Origin: Akebia trifoliata
Taxonomy: Eukaryota; Streptophyta; Magnoliopsida; Ranunculales; Lardizabalaceae
Reading direction: 5' to 3'
Assembly: GCA_017979445.1 (NCBI GenBank)
Contig: CM030719.1
Coordinates: 27,113,317-27,177,316, forward strand
Length of the DNA stretch: 64,000 nucleotides
The notes under the pieces are model-generated. The model was not told the DNA's origin. It made no database searches and worked only from the letters and a program-made list of their open reading frames with translations. The position numbers and the translations under genes were made by a program. How positions within the stretch are numbered: the stretch's first letter is position 1; each line of letters opens with the position of its first letter. This document shows, piece by piece, positions 47,518 to 58,960 of the stretch.

Positions 47518-50500
47518 ATGGAGTGTGTGTTTGGATTAGTTGGTAATGGTTTCGCTTTGGTTGTAGCAGATTCGTCTGCCGTAAACAGCATTTTGGTTCA
47601 CAAATCCAACGAAGACAAGATCATGGTTCTTGATTCTCACAAACTCTTGGGCGCTAGTGGTGAGAGCGGTGACAGGTCTCTCTCTCTCTCTCTCTCACTC
47701 TCTCTTTCTGAAATTTTCAATTTTTTTTTGCCCTAGGGTTTGGGGGATTAGCTGAATTTACAGTAATTTGGAAATTTTAACAGAGTTCAATTTACGGAGT
47801 ACATACAGAAGAACGTTGCATTGTATCAGTTCCGAAATGGGATTCCTTTGACGACAGCTGCTGCTGCCAATTTCACCCGAGGCGAGCTCGCCACCGCTTT
47901 GCGAAAGGTAACTTTTATTTTTTATAGTTTGATTTGTTCTTCATTTTTCCTAATCTAGGGTTTATAGAGATTTAGAAATTCAATGGCATTATATGTCTAT
48001 GTGATGTGATCTGACGGTGAGTGATGGTTTAGGTTTTAGCTTCAATTGAGAAAGTGTTCTCAACTTTTTATCCTTGAGGGGGTTATTGTGATGTGAAAGT
48101 GTTCTCAGTTGGATTTCCTTCAGACTAATGGATTAGGATTCTCTTTTTTTTTTCCGGCTTGGTTTGTTTTGTGATCTTTAATTGATGATCTGCCATAAAT
48201 AATATATTAGTGTTCAAGATTGTTGTAACGATGAGAGAAATTAGGTACAAAGTTTAGTTTGATTTTTTGTTCATTTTTCTTAATCTAGGTTTTGTTGAGA
48301 CTTAGACATTCAACGGTATTGTATATCTACATGGTGTGATCTGACCGTAAGTGATGGAGGTTTTACCTTCAATTGAGAAGGGAATTGATAGGGTTTTGAT
48401 TCTCAATTATTTAAAAAAAGAAGATAATAATAAATAAATAATTGAGGGGTTATTGCGATACTTGTGATATGAAATCGTTAGGAGTTGGATTTCCTTCAAA
48501 CTAATGGATTAGAATTCTCTTTTGTTTTGGCTTGGTTTGTTTTGTGATCTCGACTTGATGATCTGCCATGAATGATATGTTAGGGTTCAAAATTGTCTTA
48601 TCGATGGGAGAAATTAGGAACAAAGTTTAGAATGATAATTGTGGTGTTTGAGGATCAATGAAAAATATTTTCCCAAGAATGTTTCAATGGTTTTTTTTCT
48701 TTGAAACTTAACAATCTTATCTCCATTATTACTTCTATTTTTTGGTGGTAGTTTTGTTTTTTTTACTTGTCATTACATAGTGGGAACTAGAATTTGTTGG
48801 ACACATCTGATCTTCATGATGCATCGAGATAGTTTCTATGCAAGTTTAAAAGCATACTGTTATCTTCTGTATGGTTATATACAGTAGAGGACTGAAGGTA
48901 GATCAATTTTCAATTATTTACTTCTCATTATCGGGATTTAGTCTTGACCTTGGAGACATGTACCATTAAAGGCTGCTGTTGCTCAGATTTATGATGTAGG
49001 AAGTGACATTGGGATTTTGGATGAGAAAAGTTCTTTTCATTTGCTTGTGAGGGATCTTCCCTCTATTCTAATGTTTAAAATTTCCTAAATGGTTATGATG
49101 TAATAGAGAGATCTTTGGTATTGTGGTAAAGGAAGTGGTATAGAATTTAGTATCCCAAGAGTAAAGCCAATTTCTAGCTTAGGCCAAGCCCGTCTAATTG
49201 ATTAGATGGAATATTCATCATTCTTTGTAACCCTCCCGAACGTAAAACACTTCCATTCTTTTGAATGAAACTTAAAATCCATTCTACAACTGATTTTTTA
49301 GAAACCAAAAAGAAATTTCCCAAATAATTACCGAAGTTTTTGGAACCGAAAGTGTTACATGTGTTGACAGAGCTATCACATAGTATTGACAAACCATTCT
49401 CTAAGTGACAACATTATGTGATAGCTTTGTCAACACTTGTAATACTTTCGGAATAAACAAAAATGCCTATAATTACTTGGAAAATTTTCCAGCTAGAAAA
49501 AAAGTAAATTATCGAAATGCATTATCTTCCCTCTACTAGCTTATGTTAGGGTTGATGCCTCAATTTTTTTGTTTAGATCATACATGAAGTGGATAACATT
49601 CTTTGATAATGATGTTATACTTGTTTGGTCTTCCTTCTAATCGTACCAAGATCTAGCCTTGGAAAAGTTGAAAGAAAATATACAACTTGGAGAGAATTTC
49701 TCCTTTGGGAGTAGGTCACTTTGATCAAATTTGTTTTCGGGATAGATTACTTGGATTGTATTCAATGTTCATTTGGAGATTTTTGTCTTAATAAAAAACT
49801 CCTAGTACAACTCCAATTATTAGAATTGAAGGAGCCTTGTGAAGCCAAGAAAGATAAGGATTTAGATGTTGAGAGCATGGGAATAAGAATCTCAGGCAAG
49901 TGGTTACAAACATTCATGGGGAGCTAGTATGGAGTTAGGGGTTGGGATGTTACTATAAAAGGTATTGGTTTTAGAAATTTAGAACTTGGAGGTGTATTTG
50001 TTGGGTAACAATTGTTATTCTATATAGATGGTTGTGTAGTATGTAGGGTTGGCAATGGATCGGATTTTATCCGGTATCCTATCCGAAAAATAGGATTCAG
50101 ATATGGAATTTTGGATTGGATTCGAATTGAAATTTAAAGATCCAATAAAATTCTGGATTGGTTTTGGATTAACCTCAATCCAATACGATGAAAATCCGAT
50201 CTGATTTCTTAATACAAAACTCTTTATTAAAAAAAAAATTCTCCCTTGAAACTCATCGTCCTTAAGCAGAGTGTCACACCCATGTTTTAGGATCTAGATC
50301 TTCTCAAATCTCAAGGGTGGAGCGAAAAAAAATCCAAATGAAGATCTTCAAAGCTTAAATACGATATGGATTTCTTCCAAATAATTTTGACAGAGTTTCC
50401 CCTAAAAATTGAACTTATGAAAAAATTTTACCTGTAGAAATATACATGTATAATCAAAATCCATATATCCACTGCATTCCAATTACCATATCATAACGAA

Positions 50501-53500
50501 TATACATCACTTCAAAAACATATTATAACACAATCCAAAAGTGTACATAGATCAACTACACATCTCATATTGATCAACAGTTGTTCACGTCATAAACATT
50601 AACTCTCACTCTCTAGACATATACATATGAAAATACACAACACACATGATGCTAATATATAAGGAAGTTCAAAATTGCACAAAATAGTTTCACTAAAATC
50701 AAATCTCACCTCACATATAACATAAATAGTGTTTATCATCCTGATCTTGTGATCCCTCTATATAATGTTCTTCATCAGTAATAGGTATCTCAATAATTAG
50801 GACATCTGTAATATTTTGTTAGTAGGGTAAGTAATAAGGAAGTTACTCAATAGTTAATTTACATTTCAAATTAATAGTCCTAATATGAATGAATAAACAA
50901 GCTAATATATTATAAATAATGCAGATTTTTAAATAAATAAACAAAATGAATAATATTCGAAATAGGCTAATCTTTAATAAAACGATAACGAAATATTTTC
51001 ATCTCACAATAAATAAATAAAACATAAACATGTCATAAGAATATCAATCCTAGTGGTGTATGTGATAAGAATGATGAAGTGCACGACCGATATAAAAGTA
51101 TCGATTTATATATCGATTTTCTAGTACTTAACTAATGTGGAACTCACAGTTGGTTCCTGATTTTATGGTCAGTTTGGCAATTTACCATAATTGATTGATC
51201 GTGTTTTCCGGCTCAAGTTGGCCGTTGATCCGTAATGGAGATTAATCGTTTGACTATTATAGACTGTAAATGATCATTTGACAAGTCAGTTTCATCGTAC
51301 CTCTGTGGTATGAATGTGTCCTCAATCAATTTAGTCATTTACAAACCATCTTTACAGTATAATTTGTTGTTTTCTAATAAAGATAAGATGATAATTTCCC
51401 GAATAGTAAGTACAAAGATATTTTCAAGTGGTATCCCATATTACCAGAGAGAATATTAAACCCGTATTATTCTAAATTAATTGGTTGTTTCTGGAAAGAG
51501 CTATCGATTAATCTAATGGGCATTCATTACCTTTTTAATGGATAACAAAAATAATAATTATATTTTCAAAATTCATTTGAAATAAATTAAAAAACAATAT
51601 GCAAGTATGACGATATTCCTAAGTATTCTAAAATTACAAACATGCAGCAGTATATCGAAAGTAGTAAACATACAGGTACACCGTCCCACGATTACCATCC
51701 TAATTGCATTTCATGCTCTAATACACAATGTTCAAAAGCACTCTGAACCTGAAAATTCCTAAACACAAACACATACAGTCGAAAATCCCATTCTCGATTA
51801 TAAACAATCGAGACTTTCATTCTCGATTTCAAATTTAAACTTAAACATTTCATTTTTATTTTAATAGATAATTACCCAATGAAAATATATTTTCAAAACA
51901 TGGCGTCTTAACAGTTTTTAAAGCGAACACTCTACGAAAATTACTATAGAAATCAATTTGTTAAACAAATTGATTTTCTGGTTACACTCACCCAAATTCA
52001 TTTATTTTTATTTCACGATATTTAAATATCAGAGAAAAGATACAAAACAATTATTTTACAATTTGATGCATGAATTTTTGAATTTAAATCATAATAAATT
52101 TGAAACTAATTATCAAAATTGAAATAAAATAGATTTCATTAAAAACTATACTATGAATTTAAAATTATAAGTTTCCTACCTTCACAACTGGGTTTTACAT
52201 GTCCCTACGGTATTAAAATGATTTTTCTAGCTAATTTTTTCGGCAATTCGATCAAATACTCCGGTGATTAAGTAAATATTGAAGTCGTGGATATTCGGTT
52301 CTTCAGTGTCGGATCTTAATTCACATCATAAACGCGTTTAAATCTTGATTGAAGGTGACGTACACAAACCCACAATAAAACCCACTCGTTTCTGTTTCTG
52401 ATTGTCTCTTGTTGTATCATCGCCAATAAGCATACGTTATAATATAATATAATATTATAATATAATAATATAATAAATTATATTATCATATATAAAAAGT
52501 AATATAGCTGTTTGTCTAATATGTTAACGCATCAACTTATAATATATTATATAATATATAAATATAAATATTATATTATATATTATTATATAATATTATA
52601 ATATATTATAAGTTGATGCGTTAACATATTAGACAAACAATTATATTACTTTTTCAACTTCCTTTACGGCTCCACCTCACTCTCAATTTCTTTCTAGATA
52701 TGCCTCTCTCTCTCTCTCCCAACCCTAGGTATTATTTCTTCCCCCAAATCCGATTTTTTTTATAAAATAGTTATTGGTGTTGGATCGGTTTGATTTGGTT
52801 TGGTTTGGTTTTGAGTAGAGTGAAATCTTAATTGGATCGGTCAGATCGGATCGGATTTGGATCATAGGCAAAGATTTCAGATTGGTAGCGAATTGGAACT
52901 GATCCGGTACCAAATTGATCCATTGCCAGCCCTAGTAGTGTTGGATTAAGTTTTGGAAGATAAATTTGAACCATTTATAAACAAAACCTGGATTCTCCAA
53001 GACATTTCATATATAATTTAAAAATATGATAGTGTCTAACTGATGGGGACATCAGAGATCAAGTAAAGGTTTAATCAGAGATCATAGACCTTTTCTTGAA
53101 ACTCTTTTTTATAATTTTTCTTTCTACTTCACCACCAAATTAGCCTTTCTAACATCCTAGAATCCAACAAGTATAGGTTGTCCTACATCACTAGCTTTGA
53201 TACAGGCCGAAGTAACATAGGTTGGCGACCTTAATGAAGATCGACAGATGGTTTTCTTGGATTTAGATGAGAAATCTATTCGCTTTCAAATCCTGAAACT
53301 TCTCCATTTCCAAAATTATGGTAAAATGACAATGATGATCATCCAATGGCATGAGTGGTTGAAATGCAATAAGCAATTATGGAAATATGTGGTGAATCCT
53401 ATGGGGAGATGGAATAGGATGCTGACAGGTACCAATAAACTCAAATTGTATGGTAGCTTCTATAGCTACCACTGGCCCATCCAACCTAAAGGGACTTTCT

Positions 53501-56455
53501 AGATATGGAAGGGGCACAATATAAGGTAGCTTTCTTGGGTTCCACTGGAGTTAAAGAATTAAGTGAAATTGAAATGAGAGGTTTGTTGGAAGGCTTTTAC
53601 ATTTTCTGCAACCATTTGAGTCTTAATCCCGTCATATAGGTTGTTGAATCTCTCAGTTTATTTTGGTGTTTGTCTAGATATTTTGCGGAATTATTTGCTC
53701 CATAAATGAGATTAGACTGGTTTGAACTTTGAACAATGGTTAGGAGCATTTTTCCTGGGGCTAATAGTATGTGGTAATAGATGCCTTTATATGTTCCGGA
53801 GTCATATCCTTTTTGCTTCCAATATTGTGATTTATGTTGGGTGCCTTGCTTTCTGTTTTCATTTGTTTTATTTTACTCCCCCAAGAACTTTATTCTTATA
53901 GTTTTTTCTTTTTCTTTTGCTTTTTATTTGTGTTTTAATGAATTCTTTAGTATTAAAGAGAAAAAGAAATCCAACATGATTTGGACTACAGTGTTTGAGC
54001 AACCTAGAATTTGGCTGATTAGTCACATTTTATGTCTCATGGACTAACAGAATCCTTGTGAGCTATGGAATTAGTGTTTGGGAAAGCATACCTAAAGAAT
54101 ACTAGAAACGTTTTTGAGGTCTCAAATTCAAAGTCGAAATAGGCAATAGAATAATATTTTTGAAGGATACATGGTGTGGAGATGAATCCAATTCTAAAGG
54201 CCTTACTATGTTTAGGTCATTTGATCCCTTGGGAAATCTACGTTCCTTTTCAGTTAAACTGACACACTCATTTGATAAGTAGGAAGACAACGACTTGTAA
54301 CTTTTTTTTTGAGTTTGCAAAGCTTCTCAATAGTTTGTGAGTCAAATTTTAATTCAATGGAGCTTTATCTTAGGTCTAGGTATTACTTTTCTTGAGTTAT
54401 TTGGATTCTATTGGATATTTTGAAGTAATTTTCTGGAGCTTATGCAATGCTAGAACTTGAGGGTATTGACATTGGGAGGATTTATATGGAGTACGCTCCC
54501 CTTGCAATGAGGTGTTAGATTCTGGTGGTAAGGAAATCAAATAATGCTAGACAATTATAGCACCATGGTCTTGGTGGTTAAGACAGTAAAAGTTAATCTC
54601 ATTGGTCTATCAGTCCAAGGATTTCAATGGTTTTACTATTGTGAAAAAAAATAAAAAATATAGAAGCTATTGTAACTCTTGTTAAAAAACAATTGAAGCT
54701 ATTGTTGAAGGCTGCAACTCATGTTAATACTCGAGTATCTTCTCTTTTGAGCTGAGGAGGCCGCCTTCCCCTTTGATATTTTTATGTTGGAGCTTTATCT
54801 GGTTTCTTTTGCTTATTTACATTTATATAAGCTTTAGTTAGATTTAGATGTATGAAAGTTGACATATATGTTCACACATGGTCATTGAGTCCAATGTGGA
54901 GATCATCCTCATAAGAAATCAATTATAGACTCATCTTCGTGTGGGAAGATAGACATCTACAATCCTGGCCCTAACCATACGATGTGTGCTTGTTGCCATG
55001 ATTTGCACATGAAATAAGTAAAAGACTGAACCCAAATCAAGCTGAAGTTCAATATCTCTGAAACCATCGAAGTGGTATTAGAAATTTACGAACTGACACT
55101 TAAATTGGGTTGGCCTGAGTGTCCAGAGTTGTACCTGTCTGAATTAACTTAGAAATCTACCTACCAATTCATGCCAAAATGTTCTAAATGACTTTTAAGG
55201 CAATTGGATATTATTTCGAGTAGAATATTAAGGTTGCATTCTCCAGTAAATAAGAAATTGCCAACGAGAACAAACCCTGTTTCACTGTTGTATTCATCAA
55301 GGTATGAGCTCAAGTGTGGGCGTAGTAGGTTGTATTCTCCAGTAAATAAGTTAATTGCCAAGGAGAACAAACCTTGTTGCATTGTATTCATCAAGATATG
55401 AACTCAAATGTGGGCATTCTTAGAAGGGACCCTGAAATTTCTGAATCTCTTTCGCCTATGGATCACATTCAATCCAGGAGAGTTATATTGTGTCGGTCTG
55501 AGTAATCAAGGTAATATATGTGTTTATCTTTTTGTAGCTTATTTGAATAGTATGATAGTTACAATAATACATGTAGACATGATTGTAATGTCTCTAATTA
55601 TGACTTGTGATTGTTTTACCTGGTTCTTATCATTTGAGTTACCAAATTAACCCTCTGGAGCCAAATTTTTACAAAAAATATTCCTTTGGTGTATGCTATA
55701 TTCAAATTTATACCTGTACCTTTTGTTGAATATGTTAAATTTTCAGATATTTAATTCCTTCTTATAATATATGTCTAAATTGCTTTCTATGAGTGTTTCC
55801 TTACTGGCATTCATGTTGGTGCCAAGCTAAGTCTTGTCACCCACTTTGACAAACTTGCTTGTAAGGGTAAATGCTAGTTTAATGGCTTTCATCATATGGA
55901 TTTTTCTTGATTCTTAGAAGTGAAACAAAGTCCCCCAATCTAACCAGAAGATCAAACTACACACATTTCTTACCAAATCATCCCAAGGTTGAGAATTTGA
56001 GTTGATGCTAAATGTTTTGTGTGATTTGGAATTTATTTTTCATCCCTCAGAAGTTTTTGGTGCCATTTTATGTTTATCTGCTGATATCCAACTTGGTTTA
56101 ACTGTTGCAATCCTGGTTCCAGAACCCGTACATGGTCAACATTCTTTTGGCTGGTTACGATAAGGAGATTGGCCCATCTCTCTACTACTTGGATTACATT
56201 GCAACCCTTCACAAGATCGAGAAGGGTGCCTTTGGCTATGGATCATATTTCTCCCTTTCCATGATGGATAGACACTACCATAGTGGGATGTCTGTGGAAG
56301 AAGCAATCGATTTGGTTGATAAATGCATAATTGAGATCAGGTCCAGGTTGGTTGTGGCCCCTCCGAATTTCGTGATCAAAATCGTCGACAAGGATGGAGC
56401 GAGGGAATATGCCTGGCGTGAATCCATCAAAGATGCTGGGGTACCTGCAGCATGA
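47518..56455 (+). CDS. PBD1: 20S proteasome subunit beta type-2 (PBD1-like), 3 exons
   Basis: Exons are 47518-47675, 47784-47907 and 56123-56455 (GT-AG, phases agree), giving 204 residues, the same length as Arabidopsis PBD1 (At3g22630). It is the non-catalytic beta-4/PSMB2 subunit of the 20S core particle, which degrades ubiquitinated proteins in cytosol and nucleus. It starts [20 protein letters not shown], without a propeptide or catalytic Thr1. It continues through [13 protein letters not shown] and [15 protein letters not shown] to [17 protein letters not shown] and the typical [14 protein letters not shown] near the end. Intron 2 is 8215 bp, unusually long, and holds a 2.9-kb hAT element, a fold-back element and LINE remnants. 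Intron 1 starts with a CT microsatellite (47677-47707). Confidence 0.95.
49308..49492. mobile_element. Fold-back MITE, family D, copy 2 (PBD1 intron 2)
   Basis: The arms pair across about 185 bp, including gaaagtgttacatgtgttga and its complement tcaacacttgtaatactttc, then agctatcacata. The outer arms (tttcccaaataatta and taattacttggaaa) also pair. It matches the element at 657-833. Confidence 0.72.
50044..52934. mobile_element. Non-autonomous hAT-like element, 2.9 kb (PBD1 intron 2)
   Basis: The terminal inverted repeats are tagggttggcaatggatc and gatccattgccagcccta, 17 of 18 matching. The flanking octamers gtagtatg and gtagtgtt agree at 6 of 8, consistent with a hAT insertion of some age. 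The subterminal regions are rich in ggattgg/ttggatt words. The interior shows no transposase ORF and carries the AT palindrome at 52495-52653. Much of the length may come from other nested elements. Confidence 0.72.
52495..52653. repeat. Near-perfect 57-bp inverted repeat with AT-only loop
   Basis: The left arm runs from aaaaagtaatatagctgttt through taacgcatcaactt to aatatattat. The right arm is its inverted copy with only two mismatches. The loop of about 45 bp is pure A/T, and more pure A/T sequence lies just to the left (52440-52490). It may be an independent fold-back element nested in the hAT element. Confidence 0.8.
52935..54800 (+). mobile_element. Degenerate LINE remnants in PBD1 intron 2
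   Basis: Near 54120-54200 one frame reads [20 protein letters not shown]. This matches the region after the reverse transcriptase in plant L1 elements; the LINE at 18082-19985 has KVGLGDRIRFWEDRWCGTSS at the same place. Stops and frame changes are frequent. The rest of the stretch has the base composition of such elements, but no other domain can be read. Limits are approximate. Confidence 0.45.
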
Positions 56456-57903
56456 GTTAGTTATGTGTTTTTCACTCTAGTTAACTTTTATGTTTTTCAT
56501 CTTTAAGAGTGGCCACTTGGGATTATTTTGTCTATTGTTGATGAAATAGCTGAACTCCTTATTTTTTTCTTCTAATTTGTGGTGTTGTTTTAACTGTTGA
56601 GCAATCATACATATGTGGACTTCATTGATTTGAGGTGCTCAGAGTTGAGAAGTACAAAAATTATGGAAGGGCTTTGTTTTTCAGGTATTTCCAAATCCTG
56701 TTTGATTGGGGGAGATTTCTTGCCAATTGGATTTGAGTTGTTTTTTTATTTTTTATTTTTACAATCAATTTCAAGGCCTAAATGAATACTCAAGAGTCGA
56801 GATAATATGACTCGCCCAGTGGCATACTCAATAGACTCCTTGATGTGGACAAGTTTGGGAATTGTATATCTGTACACCTCAGGATACATGATTACACTTC
56901 CCCATAAAAAATGTATGTATCCCGAGGTGTATGGATATACGGTTCTTGAACTTGTCCACCTTGCGACTCATATTATCAAGGACTCAATACTCAATCCGAT
57001 GGTTTGAATTTGAAACAACCAACATATTAGGTGGTCCCCTACTAATGGGGCTGGGCAGAAATTCATGGGGTCAGTGGCGTATAAGTTTGCCACATGACAT
57101 GGCAATAATTTTTACTTTTGTCAGGATAAGAAAGATCAAATATTCACGCTTGGCAAAAAAAAATTCTATTACTTGGATAGACTTAGTTCATTTAGGTTGA
57201 ACGGCTTTACACAGATTTACATCTTTTATTTTTATTTTTATTTTTAATTGTGTATACCTTTTGCTTAAATTACGTTCATATATTTTATTTTTTTATGTAA
57301 AAAGTAGAAAATTTGGTCGAACCTGATCGTCCTGTAAGGTTCAGTTGTTGAAAACTTGGCAGAAATGTAAAGCTATTCCTGAGCCATTCTATTAACGTTT
57401 TGCTGATCTCGATAAACTTGTACCCCTAATGTTAATTTTAAATCAACCTGATTAGTGACTTCACACCGTGAGAGTTGTGTTTCAGTAATTTGATGGGAGG
57501 AAGTGGTTCAAATCATCGGGCATGGATTGGCGAAGTCGGTTCAGTAGTTTAGGTTCTCTAATAAGAAGTGAGCTATACTAAATATGGTTTGGGTTTAATA
57601 TTATATACCGAATCTGACTAAACCTTAGCCTCAGGTTAGTGACAAGTTTTTGACTCAATAATTTGAGTAGTAAGCCTTCAATTTTAGAAAGCTAAGCATG
57701 CACGAGCCTGCTCAAGAAAAAAAATATGATTTTTCTCATAAAATATAACCCACGGAAAAGACCAGCAACAAAGCCTTATTCCAAATATTTGATGTTGGCT
57801 AAACAAATGTTCATCTATAACACCTCTTTTTTATAATTCTTATTTTGTGTTTGACTTTCATTAGTCTCATCAACTAATAATACTACATCATCCATAAATA
57901 ATA
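56456..57903. other. 3' flank of PBD1 and intergenic sequence
   Basis: The first 150 bp or so are likely PBD1 3' untranslated sequence. A palindrome at about 56852-56962 (ggacaagttt..acacctcaggatac and gtatcccgaggtgt..aacttgtcc) carries the B-type core of the hairpin MITE family with different arms. No gene is seen. Confidence 0.45.
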
Positions 57904-58051
57904 GAATAACAATTTTCTAACGCCCCCCCTGACAGAAGCTCCTTACTCACCACAGAACCATTAAATCTTTTCTTATGTATCCTGAGGCAAATGATCTACA
58001 GTTCTGTTACGGCGGTGTAGGTCAGAGGGGGGCATCACAAAATCATGGCTC
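57904..58051. mobile_element. Core-hairpin MITE (M10, B subtype), 148 bp
   Basis: The ends are gaataacaattttctaacg and the inverted caaaatcatggctc, with a perfect 9-bp duplication taaataata (57895-57903 and 58052-58060). The interior keeps aatcttttcttatgtatcc and gaggcaaatgatctacag from the B core. The left half is shortened. Confidence 0.82.
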
Positions 58052-58717
58052 TAAATAATATAAAACTAAGTTACACGCTTGTCAAAACGAACAGTTACTT
58101 CATCTACAACTAGAGCAATTACTTCATTGACAAGTAGCGCAAACAAATATGGACTGCAACAAGTTGATTCCAAAGAACATCCCAACAAGTTGACTGGATT
58201 CTCACACCAGCTACCCAATCTAACGCAACCCAACCATTCTTCATCTGAGGAAGTCGGCAATGTAATGTGAAACTGAGCGGAGTTGTATGTAACAAAAAAA
58301 AAAAAAAAAGATTTCAACAAATCTAGAAAGTAGTGAAACAAAAACCTAAACTTGTTTGTTACTAATCTATTTGAAGACATCCACCATTTCATGACTGCGA
58401 ATGTATCCTATTTAATAAAATTTAGCAACCTTCTGTAGGTCCCTGTTGGTAAGTAATTGGCTCTGTCCAAAAAGTATGAGGTGGTATACTGATTAAAGTA
58501 CATTTGCACCCCATTTCAAATAAAATTTGCTAATTGATCAAAAGTAAAAGAAATACATGTAATGTTAAAGAGTTCTGCACGTCGCTATTAACATGAGATT
58601 TATAACATTATCAAATGGTTTTGCAAATTGAAGTTGGAAAGATTGAACTATTTTTGGGTGAAGAACAATTGGAAAGGTGGTCTCCAACTAGCAGTTAAGG
58701 ACTTAGGAAACAAGATA

Positions 58718-58890
58718 GAATAATGCAGAAGTGACCTCAGGCTGGAACCTCATATTGCACCTCTTGGCATGAAAGTGTATGAGAACCATAGATGCTTTTC
58801 ATTGAGATACGAGTGAAAAAGCATTCAATCCACTTTCACGTCAAGAAGTGCGATATGAGGTTCCAGCTTGAGGTCACTCCAGCACGACTC
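58718..58890. mobile_element. Core-hairpin MITE (M11) at the 3' end of CDC73
   Basis: The arms pair gtgacctcaggctggaacct with the inverted aggttccagcttgaggtcac. The core aaccatagatgcttttcatt pairs with gtgaaaaagcatt. The end is ccagcacgactc. Flanking nonamers aacaagata and aacaagtaa agree at 7 of 9. It begins 70 bp downstream of the CDC73 stop codon (minus strand) and so probably lies in the 3' untranslated region. Confidence 0.82.
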
Positions 58891-58960
58891 AACAAGTAAT
58901 TATTGCTGATCAAGACCAATAACAAAAGCTTACAATTTCTCCCTTCAACTTATGAGCAAC

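Noticed and set aside
52440..52660. A CRISPR-like or miRNA precursor reading of the AT palindrome
   Set aside because: There is a single inverted repeat and not spaced direct repeats. The arms match too well for an old miRNA, and the loop is pure AT; a fold-back element explains it better.
53248..53502. An 84-codon + strand ORF in PBD1 intron 2
   Set aside because: No recognisable domain, flanked by LINE-like debris; treated as part of the degenerate remnants.
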